64,000 nt of DNA, from the NCBI GenBank assembly GCA_004794785.1, contig SJOL01007473.1:206165-270164 (forward strand), in the 5' to 3' direction. A program made the position numbers and the translations under genes. The stretch's first letter is position 1. Every line of letters begins with the position of its first letter. Shown here piece by piece: positions 45,233-55,539 of the stretch. Source of the stretch: Opisthorchis felineus (lineage: Eukaryota; Platyhelminthes; Trematoda; Opisthorchiida; Opisthorchiidae). The notes beneath the pieces are model-generated. The model made no database searches. It saw nothing but the letters and a program-made list of their open reading frames with translations, and was not told the DNA's origin.

Positions 45233-45823
45233 ATGGTCAGATCACGTAAACATTTGACTCACTATCTATTCATCCGTCCCACACGTCTAACCTTGCCTCT
45301 TTTCAATGTATCTTTCAAAGATGCAGCAGATACTACTTCATCTCCGTCTCATCGAAATGGCACGAATCATACGAAAAATCATCCCCCAACCGGAAAGGAG
45401 ACAAATCCGCCGCTTTTGACTAGCACGAATCGGCAGGCAGCAAAGCCGTACACCTGCGACTTGTGTGGAAAATCGTTTCCAGATTCCACTCACTTGCGGC
45501 GTCATGCTGGCGTTCATACGAAGTTGAAAAACTATCTGTGCGACCGTTGCACAAAACAGTTCAAGTACGAATCGTCCTTGAAGATCCACAAACAGGTCGC
45601 TCATCCAGACAACGACACGGATGACAGCATCGCAAAACATGTATGCGAAATATGCGGGAGACGGTCATCATGCCGAAAAGCAAAAGAAACCCACATGCGG
45701 GTGCACACAAACGAAAAGGCATACATTTGTCATGTATGTGGACGGTCGTTCAGTCAATCAAGCAGTCTCAACGCCCACGTCCGTCGGGTTCACGCTAAAG
45801 TGAAGAATGCTATCTCAGTATAA
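45233..45823 (+). CDS. C2H2 zinc-finger protein, four fingers, intact terminal exon
   Basis: The 196-codon frame ends at TAA 45821-45823. Finger 1 CDLCGKSFPDSTHLRRHAGVH, finger 2 CDRCTKQFKYESSLKIH with H-x4-H, finger 3 CEICGRRSSCRKAKETHMRVH and finger 4 CHVCGRSFSQSSSLNAH with H-x4-H all keep four zinc ligands. Linkers 1-2 and 3-4 (HTKLKNY, HTNEKAY) resemble TGEKPY; 2-3 is longer (about 13 residues). Finger 3 lacks the usual Phe and Leu core, as in the paralogues. Helix positions -1,2,3,6 are D,T,H,R in finger 1 and Q,S,S,A in finger 4. The true exon start is probably the acceptor after ...TCTTTCAAAG near 45320, since the distance to finger 1 (45 codons) then equals that in module B (43). The first 29 codons would be intron. 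Likely a nuclear DNA-binding protein; upstream exons are not identified. Confidence 0.75.
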   Translation: MVRSRKHLTHYLFIRPTRLTLPLFNVSFKDAADTTSSPSHRNGTNHTKNHPPTGKETNPPLLTSTNRQAAKPYTCDLCGKSFPDSTHLRRHAGVHTKLKNYLCDRCTKQFKYESSLKIHKQVAHPDNDTDDSIAKHVCEICGRRSSCRKAKETHMRVHTNEKAYICHVCGRSFSQSSSLNAHVRRVHAKVKNAISV

Positions 45824-46660
45824 ACCGTTTGCTCGGTGGCAGGTTCTTAAGGAACGAGGTGTTTCGAACCCGTCATTAACAATTTGGAAAAAATCCCATT
45901 CCTTTATATCTTGCGTTACTTTTTTACTGAACAAATACGTTTGTGGTGTTTCACTTCCCACGTTACCAATAGCATCTAGTCTGTTGACGTGATAATTCTA
46001 GGATCTGGACGCAGTAATATAGACCCTGGTATTTTGCTGAGACTCGATTGAAAGGTATCGGCTGACACTGCCTGGTTTGTTCGGATGCAACTCGTAATGC
46101 GTATCTTCTCTAGCTAGGACGCTGTTCACAAACCCACACAATTAGTGATGAACATTGTTTCCTACGTACTAGTGTAAGGAGGAAAGCCCTTCGCTGCGAA
46201 GTTGCTTATTAGAAAAGCGCCAACTAAACAGTTACAGACTATTGCACAGGAAAGTCAAACTCTCATCTGCATGTTGTTTTTAAGAAACTGAATATCCTTT
46301 CTTCTTGTACGCGTCTTCTTGAGCTCTCCTGGATATTCGTTGACTATCACGCAATTGCAAACAAAAACTGCAAAAGTAGTTACACAAATTCCGTAATAAA
46401 TCCCACCTTCCATTAGGTCAGTCCGGAGTTACGAGATCACACGTACTACTCGCATGCCTCATCACTAGTATCCACCGGTACACTGTTCACAATCCCACAC
46501 AATTAGTGCTGAAAATTATTTCCTACGCACCAGTACTTCAGAAGTTGCATGGTCCTTTGATAAAGTTGGAAGATCTGATCTCCGTTTCAGTAGTCGATAT
46601 CTGTATAGTCTACCAAGCTGCGCAAACCACACTTTTCGCTGGTACTGTTCTGATCCTGTT
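45824..46660. other. 3' flank of zinc-finger exon; internal near-repeat, no gene
   Basis: The phrases CACAATTAGTG.TGAA.ATT.TTTCCTACG.AC recur at 46137-46172 and 46497-46533, a short local duplication. The tail found behind the other finger exons (hammerhead repeat) was not seen here. Confidence 0.4.
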
Positions 46661-46662
46661 GT

Positions 46663-46690
46663 TATATATATATATATATATATATATATA
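46663..46690 (+). repeat. (TA)n microsatellite
   Basis: About 14 TA units. Confidence 0.95.
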
Positions 46691-48860
46691 CGATATGTAT
46701 ATAGTAGTTGCACGTTGAATGGTAACGTACGCGTGATTATACACCTTCTGCTGGCCGACACCGATTTCCAGTTTGGACTGGCTCTTTGATTGAGGAGCTT
46801 CATTGGTCGGCCTAGTTAGCCAGTGTTGGTTGGTTAGCCAGTGGTTGGTTTCCCAAATGACAGATGAGATCGGTCTCTCCCAATCTCATCCATTGGTCCT
46901 TGCTGGAGTCAGCTGTGTTCTTGAGCCATCTGGGTCTCACTCTGTGAAATCCTCTGATGACCTTCCAGGAGGATTCCTGTATCTCGGTTGTCTCGATAGT
47001 TGGCTACGTTTGAGTATCACGTTTGAACAACTGGTCCTGTGCATATATTGGTGCATAGATTGAGTTGAGTTCAAAGTGCAAGTCAGTGAAATTGGTTGTG
47101 GAGTGCAATGCGTCTACCAGTTCTCTTCCGTGTCACGTGTTTCCACGTGCAAATATTTGTGATTTTCCAAAGCGAACTTGTGGCATTCTTGGTCTTCGTG
47201 TATTGTCATCAAAATGGGGGATCATGTCATCTGATGGCTACGTCACTCGCTCGCATAGGTTCCTTTCGGTTTCTCCAAAACTGAGCTTGGTGCGGTTTCT
47301 GCAACTGATTTGATATCTCAATACAACAAGGAAAACAGCGTGATTAAGGGCCATGTGTGTCATATAAGCTGCCGCTGCTGTGCACCTGAACGTGCTGGAG
47401 TTTCGGTTCCAGTGCACTGTTAGGCTTCAGTTGAAGCACAATCTGGCAAGTTCTACAAGCAGCTTCTGTGTTTACTTATTCATGTGTTTGTGTCGTATTA
47501 TAAGTTGAAGGTACGACAAAACTTTTGTCAGACAGAATACGAGAATGCTCTCCCGTGTCCAGTAATGGTGACTAACAGCCGTGAGCACATCACGTGTAGG
47601 CGTCACGTGTAAACAAAAACTGAGGAAGACTTTGGCAACTAGCATTCATGCGTTCCATTAGGATGTGGATCATGGTATGACGCTTCCTTCCTGGTATCAA
47701 CTCCACGGAGGCATTCTCATAGTTGATGCAGCCAAGCGGGATGAAACTGCTAAAGCGCATCTCCCGGTACAAACTTTATATGCAGCAAAAGTCTTCCACA
47801 GAAGTATTGTGACTTAATTTTAAAGAAAGCGTTTCAAAACATTGTTCAATAGTTGACGGACGAATATCGATGTTTACCATCGGAGTAAGTGGCTGAACAT
47901 ATCCCGGTTATCCACAAAAGGCGTCGTATTGCATGCTGGCGTAGCAAGCACAGTTCGCGAAGAACTTTGATTAAAACACACCTCGGGCACACAATCCAAA
48001 ATCCTGATATTGGTCTCTTGGTTGATAACACCGGAATAAGTCGACCAACGAACGCGTCGCTCGGCGAATTTGGGTTCCTCCACAAAGTTTTCGACTTCCT
48101 ATCTCAGTGATATAGCATTGGTCGACCGAGTAACCAGGCCCAACTTTATATCTTGTGCTCATTGTGTTCCCGTGTATGCTGTTCTCCAATCGCTTCTGAT
48201 TCTTTACCGCCCGTATCGTACTCATTTGTGTCAACAATGTAACCGTATCGGTCAACTCTGCAGGGAATCAAACCAAAGCGTCCGCCTTGTTCTTTGGTCA
48301 ACGAGTGACGCGTTGTCTGCTCTTTGGCTACCAGTCCAGGCGGCTTCAATTGCAGAAAAGAACGGCTCGATAATGGAAAACTGATTCATGCAGGGCAACA
48401 ATGCAACAGTTATGCCAAGGGTACCAAGAAAACCAATCCATTCGTATTAGTTAGACAGCGGCAACTTCAGAAACATCACAACCCCAGTTCTTTGAGTTGG
48501 GTTACAGTCTCGGGTCAATCAATTAGTACAATTTCCCAGCTATAAACCTTGTACGATGGGTAAATCGGTACCAACTGCTACAGTTTTGATCACCGGAAAT
48601 TTGGAGAGCCTGGGAGACAGCCAAGCATTGGAGACAATGATATGTTCGGTTATTTTGGGAACTTAGTAGCTACGTATTGATAGTGATAGCTTTGATGCAT
48701 GTGCGCCACTGACTGCGCAATCGCACCACTTATGGCGGTGTCATTAACCGTTGGTGAGTTGAGCCACGGGGTCCCCATCCAGGGAGGTGGCAGTTATCGA
48801 CCCTACTCATTTTACTGTTTAATGTCTTTATATTTCATAGCCAGGCCATACACTGTCCAT
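46691..48860. other. Unassigned; a weak gag-like CCHC at about 48226-48262
   Basis: The plus-strand frame 48070-48384 contains HLCQQCNRIGQLCRESNQ, which resembles a retroviral-type zinc knuckle with the His replaced. No adjoining gag or pol was found. The overlapping frames at 47846-48110 on both strands have no identifiable domain. Confidence 0.3.
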
Positions 48861-48864
48861 CTCT

Positions 48865-49260
48865 CAGTCACTTCCACTCAGCACAGGGCTGGGCGGAAAG
48901 CGTTCTGCGAGGCAGGCGGTCTTCCGGCAGGCGTAATACATGTCCTAACCAGCGTAATGCATGAAGTGTGAGTAATTCATCTATCATAGGAGTGTTCCTT
49001 CTTCCTAAGGCCATCTGGCGTACCTCATTACTGCTAATTTGATATTCGCACCAAACCCGACCAATGTTTCGGAGACACCGATGGTCAAACACTGACATCT
49101 TTCGTATGTCCTCTGCGCGTACAAGCCATGTCTCTGATCTATAAAGCAGTACGGATCGCACCGCCGCTTTATAATCCCTGCCCTTGAGAGAAACACTGAG
49201 GTCAAGTCAGACCATAGGTCTCGGACCTGACCTCCCCGATTCAAGAAGTAACTTCATCCT
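48865..49260 (-). mobile_element. LINE ORF2 C-terminal fragment, well preserved (minus strand)
   Basis: One minus-strand frame runs from about 49218 to 48868: DLSVSLKGRDYKAAVRSVLLYRSETW, VRAEDIRKMSVFDHRCLRNIGR and LLTLHALRWLGHVLRLPEDRLPRR. These are the ordered C-terminal blocks of trematode-type LINE ORF2 proteins, downstream of RT. Only a TGA near 49220 and the truncated ends break it over about 115 codons, so it is younger than the fragments at 19-27 kb. Neither RT core nor endonuclease is present nearby. Confidence 0.9.
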
Positions 49261-50452
49261 CAGCTAGTCCACCGGAACCTATGCCATTGCCCACGTGAAC
49301 AAATCTATCTACCACTTCGACTAGCTCTTCTCGGGCGACTGCGGATAAAATCGGAATTAAATTTAGCTAGGCAGCAGAGCGTGCATGAGTAGATTTTTGG
49401 GGAGTACTACACAAGTGGATGCCATAGGACAGCAGATTATATACTCCAAAATCAATATGGTTTGGCGAACCAGGTTAGGGGAAAAACGAGGATGATGATG
49501 CGCGAAGTATATTTCAAGCCGGCGACTTAATTGAAGCCAACTTTAGCGTACCTGATCAGTCTGCGTGGATGAAGAAATCTAACTGTTGAGCCAACAGACG
49601 TACCCTTTAAAAAGAACAGTTACTATACTGTCTGCAATTTGTGATCCCCATATTCTTTAGTCGCGGACACAATATCAGACTCCAACACACCACGTTTTTG
49701 AGGTCAAAAATTAGCCTCCCTAATAAACATCATTTGCTCTGTCCGTCTTTGAGTCATTGGTTGAAACATATGAAAACGAATAGGATCAATGGCAGAGAAG
49801 TCTAGAAAACACATCAACCCTGTCCCCAGATTCCACAGCACGATATGTTTTCATGCCCGTATATCGGACCGAACTTCGGCCAAATGTAGAACAAGGAGTA
49901 TTTATCGTAAAATTCTCGAGTCAGCGCGCATTCAGCCTATGTTGTTGTTGATCAGGCAGAGATCTCCAGTTATGTACTGCAAGTTGTTTGGTTAACATGC
50001 TGTCGCAATTTCTCACTATAAATATATGACCTCCAGGATTATAAAAACTGATGCTCGTTTGAGCCATTCTAAGAGGGCTCAATCTTTCCAGTAATTTGGT
50101 GGATGAGAGCGTATGTTGAAAAACATTATAAAAGTGAGATTCAGCTGTGTTCCAGGTGACGCATTTAGCTAGGCCTTTTTATTATACCTGGTGGTAGTAA
50201 TGCCGAAAATATGAGGGGAACTGTCCTGTAGTTTGAGTAGGATTTTATTCAGTTTTGGAACTTTTAATGGAAACATTTCTGGAATCCGAACGTAAGAGCC
50301 AAGTAGGGTTATTTGCTCTCCAGAAACTGTCGACTGCGACCTTGAGGTGATTATTCAAATGATGATGCTGCTTGTTGCATCGGTACTGGCACATCTGTCA
50401 GGCTGAAGATTACTTGATTGTGTGGATACCTGCAAATATTCGTCTCTGCGCT
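49261..50452. other. No recognisable feature
   Basis: The stretch reaches the sharp left edge of the second duplication copy at 50453. Nothing upstream matches the sequence upstream of 5226. Confidence 0.4.
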
Positions 50453-53094
50453 GTTCATCTATCCACTTCCATAAGTACTCGCTCTGCTCGCTCCGCTCGA
50501 AATAGTGAGCTACGTCTGTTTATGGTTTCTGTTTATGCATCAGTCAACTGTAGGGCTGGTCCAGTGAAAGAGACTTTCTACTGAGAAATAACCACCAGAG
50601 ACAGAGAGAGTTCAGCTGCAGTTTTAATCATGGAAGGCTTCAGTGTGCAGGTAGGACACTCCAGTTCATACGGCGTACAAACTTGCTTGCGTGTTTGGTG
50701 TGAACCCAAGGCTCAGTGATAAGGACGAATGTCCTTCACAAGATTGCACTTACCACCATTTATTCCCCAGCAGCGTTATGTTTGGACACACCGAATAGAA
50801 ATTCGTAGTTCACTGTTAGCTGAAAGTTGGAGAGCCATGTTCCACGTTGAATAGCACGCCCTAGTTAGTCCGTGTTGGAACATCCAATCAGAACAATAGA
50901 TGGATTTATCTAAAATACGTCTTGCAAACCGGAACTCCGCTTACTGATCGATAATTTACACGATCGCGGACAATTTTCATACTGATAATGACTAGTAAGT
51001 AGCTGGACGACTACGCTAAAGTTAACAACCGACAGTTCCAGGTCCCTCATGAGGCTTCTAAATAATTACGACAAATCTTATGTTCAACTTCAAATATTTC
51101 ACAGTGTTGTCTGTTATATCTTTTTATTCTGACGTGAAGAAATTTTCTAAGATTCACATGATACCAAGTGTAACTAATTCGGCAACCTTCACTTGTTCTT
51201 ACGGACATGGATCAGGCTGGTCAACTCGTACTTGAATGACCTACTTCGCCTAGTGGCACGGGCCCAAGTGAAAACATAGACAAATACTCACTTAGTAGGT
51301 GTAGCAGAAGGTGACCATTGGTAATTTCCATGTGATCTCACCTGATTCTTATTTTCATCAAATTTTTCGCTGACCACGTTCAGTTGTGCTCGGTGCGTTG
51401 TCCTTCGAGGAATTTGGAGGCACAAGGGGGATCGTCACCAACAGCAGCCGGATACATTCTGTCTTTTTACGTGGTATTGATTTTACTGTAAACCTGTGCT
51501 CAGTCGTGAATATACTGATTAATTTCTCCAAATTAAGTTGAAACATCGTGATAAACAGTCAAACACTAATCCCATTTGAAATGTGCTCATGTGTGGTACG
51601 GTTGTTTATTCCCCCACTATCCACCTGCACAGTAAGCCACCAGCCACCTCAGAGTAAACCCACCGTCTTCTCAGAAACGTCCTCACTTTGGTATAAAGCA
51701 CTTGGATTTCATGTTCTCTTGAGAGAAAATTTTGCAGTAGATGATTTAGTCAACATCAGATCTCGTGATGTGAATTCTCTCGTTGAAGGGTGGTAGCAGC
51801 CTATTTTGTCTGCATGCGATTTATTCACACTATTCAGCAGTCAATTCAGGCCCAATTGCATTGTATATAGCTAGCGAAATTTAGTCAGTGAGTTAAGATT
51901 TCCATTGGTGTGTATGAACTAAACACATCTGATAAATTCCAAGGCACCTGATATCGGTTTACGATAATTACGGCCATTTGCTGGTTTTGATAGCAAGGTG
52001 AAACCTCATCTATAGAATGAAGGGCCGTGAACATTTCAGATTGGACTATCCGACACTTCCGTTGGGCAAATGATTCGCTACTGTTAAATGAACGACAGAA
52101 TTCCGGAAACACGTTTGGTTGGGACACAGTCGCGGCAGTGTGTGGACAATATTCATAGAATACGTGTACGAAGACGAGTGTAAATTAATGATCATACGTC
52201 ATGGGCTGACTTCCTCTTGCAGGTGGCAAATAGACTCACTACATAAATACGAATAAATGAAAATAGACCAAGGGGTGAGAACCGGTTCATCGCGGCTTCA
52301 ACAGATTCTGGTGGTATCAACATTGTCATTAGCCTCTGTACGCACAACCTCATGTGTGGGTGATTACTCAAACGGCCTGAATCAGAGCTACAAATTCACG
52401 GTTGCTGTCTAAACTTTGCGCACTGTTTTCAATGTGAATGTTGGCTGCACAAAATATATAAGTGTAAAATAAAACGGTACTTTTCTCTGAGTGCGTCCAA
52501 AAAAATCACAGGCATATGACAAAATCCGTTTTTTAAGCGGTTATGTGTGTTGTTTATCGCGTCGCAGCGTCTAGTGTACTCATTCCTTCCGCTCCGTTTT
52601 GTACAAAGTTGTAGCTTCTGCTAGGTCCTCACTGGCAAAACGGATGGTACGATACATGAGCACCTGTTAGAACACCTGACTTGCTTCTGGTGCCAACCAA
52701 CTAGCCGATCGGCCCAATGGCTGCGAGCTCAGAACAAAAGACCGAAATTGTCGACCTAACGCTAGTCTTGGTACCATAACGTTGTGAAATCAGTTTCGAA
52801 AAGTCCGGTTAATACAGGTGCGATTCGATTTCCAGATCGAGGTGAGCGTGATCCCACCTGTCCATGGTTAGAGACGCTGAAAGATATGGTTGCTAATCGA
52901 TGTCAATAGCGGTGTCGTTGTCAGCTTCTTTCCAGATTGTCTGGATGAGTGTCTGGAGGTGTGTGATCGCTCTAGACTGGCATTAAGGCCCTCTCCCACC
53001 GATTTTCTCTTCACAATAATACAGTCAAATAAACAGTGTTTGAATGGCTGTGAAACATCAGTCCTGAACATTGATGTTGGCCATCTATGACGAA
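50453..53094 (+). repeat. Direct duplication, copy 2 (partner 5226-7867)
   Basis: Constant offset 45,227 from copy 1. About 1 difference in the first 1,487 bp and about 20 in the next 1,155 bp. The right edge is a GAT-rich simple repeat (53095-53145), after which homology continues at much lower identity. Confidence 0.95.
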
Positions 53095-53730
53095 GTTAAC
53101 GATGGTGTTTTGATGATGTTGATGATGATGATGCTGATGAGGATGTGGCTGGTATCATGCTGAACCTACCAGTCGCTGGCGTTGTGGCCGGAAACATTAC
53201 TGACCAGAAGCGCGGATTTTCAGCCAGTCGAACTACGGCTGACTTAGTTTTTGACTTGTAGAGCGCAAGTTGTATGTGGATTCCAAGGCGTCCCAGTTAA
53301 GCTTCGTTGTCTTCCAGTAGGTCTGATATTTATATGCAGGCGTTCCGTTGCGGCGCCTAACTTTCATGACTAGAACAGCACACTAGAAGTCAATTCAATC
53401 GCAAAACCCACAAATCGAATCATCCGAAGAAACTTGCGGAAAAATTCGAACACTTATTTGATCAGCTCAGAAAACTTCGGCCGTTGTCTCATGAAAACGA
53501 AAGCTGGCTGAAATCGAAAGTGATTTATCCCACTAGATGTTTTGTATACGGGAATCACAAGCAAATATAGACTGGACAGTATGTAAAAGTTAAGAGTTTC
53601 TATCGGTTACCGTACAAGTGTGTGTGTGCCGACATCAGTTCATAGAGCTAGACAGCTTTGCACTTCGGAAAAACCCTCGGAGGAAAATGAACTGCCAAAA
53701 TATATACTACTGTCAAATAACCACCATGAC
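53095..53730 (+). repeat. Gag/RT-proximal retroelement repeat (relatives 8110-8400, 59905-60500)
   Basis: 53340-53600 matches 8095-8390 and 59916-60130 (anchors TTCCGT.GCGGCGC.TAACTTTCATGACTAGA and CCCACAAATCGAA). 53640-53720 also matches 60425-60490 (GCACTTCGG.....CTC.G.GGAAAATGAA.TGC). In the 8-kb copy the region leads directly into the Gypsy RT, so all three are probably fragments of that element type. Frames are broken. Confidence 0.65.
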
Positions 53731-55539
53731 CGCTTCAACGAAAAGCACCTCGCTACATGTAATGAACTGAATGTGTCTTCCACAGTACCGAAAATGAACA
53801 TTTTGATGGATTTTGCTTGAACTGGTGATCAGGCCTTCAGCCTATTTGGATACACAATACAGCACATTTGTGTCCGGAATGAGATACGTGGGAATGCCAG
53901 TGTCGCTAAGTACATTGTTGACTTCGGTTGTATCTACAAATCATTCTAATTATCAGTTCATCTGCAGCTGCGGTGATAAGGATATGCGTAGAAATGACAG
54001 GAAACATGGAACGGGAGCACAGGGGCCCGTGTGGCAAACAAATACTTGTCAAGTTAGCTGACCCTAACTCAACGGTGATCGAATCCAGTCCAAAAGAAGT
54101 GAATGTGGTCAGCAATTTTGTTATTCCAACAGGTTATTCCCAGTTGGTGACTCGCAATGAAGATATGTAGGTTCACCCACCGAATTAGTTATTCGAATCT
54201 GCAACGGTGCCAGGGATTTAAATGGAAAACCGGATTCGGCCTTGGACAGGTCAACGGGGGAGAATCCACCTACAGTTCTGACAGATTAAATCCGCACTGG
54301 ATGTCACTTATTCTGTACAGCGAGATATAGTGTGCGCGGTACAACACAATCAAGTCGTGTTGTTTTGCACAGTGTGAATTACTTTACGAATTTTGCAGAC
54401 GGTCAAACGTGTTGCGGATGCCCAAGAGCTGACTGGTCCCAGGCACTCATTCAGAATCGTCCGGTACAAACTGTAGTGTGTTACCTTAGCATCGGGTAAC
54501 GTTGAGTAGCGATCGGGTGTCTAATAAAAACCACGAGGGCTTATATAAAGTTAGTGGTCAACTCGGTCAGAAATAGTAAAGTGGGGCGCTTGAATACGCT
54601 GGAATTTTGCGGTCCATTTCCAGTTCCATTATATCCCATTTTTGACCACATTGGTTTTTCCTACAACAGTTTAAAATGTCCACTGCACAGAATTTCAAAT
54701 ATTTCACACCTCACCTTAAGTAACTGGAATAGACGCATCTGTACCTTCCGCCGAAATTCAGTTGAAGAATCATTCAAGAGGACTGAATGCCGGGATACAA
54801 CCAAACCATGAGAAGCAATAAAAGATAGGCGCGGAATAAACTGTACGATAAGAATTTGCATTTCTTTTCCGCATGCTTCGTGTGCTAAGCCAAACTAATA
54901 TTGTTCTATTATGAACTTCGGCGTTTCATAGAACAGTGGTGAATAAGCAGGCCAATCTTAAATCGGGATTTATATCTCTGGAAAAATGCTGTTTTTCTGT
55001 GTATTTTCATACAAATAATGCATCAGAGGATTTCACTGGGGCTCTGCATCCCACTAGAATACTTCCTGTTTTCGTAAGGCACATCTTATAGGACGGCAAA
55101 TGTTGGCTGCGAACGAATGGTATTCAAGCCTGAGATAGATTTTCGTGGTGTGGGACGGGTAGGATGAAAATGATCCATTAGGAACCAAGGAATACTGACA
55201 ATATTCTAGAAATATATTCAAAGCATGTATAGAGAAGCTAGCGTATATTTGGCCCAAACGATCCCGTAACAGGACAGGCCTCATATTTACTTCGCTACGG
55301 AATACTGCGAAGCTTAGTGGACGGTTTACACATCACCGGAATCGTTATGAAAAATCCTCCTCTTTAGAATCCGACCGAAGGTCAACTCACACGAACAGTG
55401 AGTAGATGGGTCAAAGTTGGAGCTGATATCAGCCTAAAATGAGGGGAATATGTACGGTCACCACATTTTGCGCACAACAGTTTTCGGTTTCTTGGCAAAA
55501 TGCTTGAATGATTAAAAAATACTGTTGTACGTCAGTATA
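53731..55539. other. Unassigned; short repeat at 54405-54460 shared with 30690-30745
   Basis: Only the short repeat was recognised. The frame at 53928-54170 (with GKQILVKLADPNST) has a faint RRM-like look after a possible acceptor at 53967, but no RNP motif was found. Confidence 0.35.

Noticed and set aside
46954..46980. CTGATGA with a short stem at 46,954 as another hammerhead
   Set aside because: No GAAA box follows the stem and there is no stem I pairing.
47846..48110. Penelope GIY-YIG nuclease C-terminus
   Set aside because: A vague similarity of AEHIP and KTHLGHTI strings was considered, but the GIY and YIG residues and the rest of the domain are absent.
48226..48262. Gag-type CCHC zinc knuckle (CQQCNRIGQLC)
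   Set aside because: The histidine is missing and no flanking gag or pol was found, so it is only noted as weak.
53928..54170. Possible RRM exon (AAAVIR...KQILVKLADPNST) after an acceptor-like CTGCAG
   Set aside because: No RNP1 or RNP2 motif, no donor, and no second copy. The resemblance is limited to one short string.
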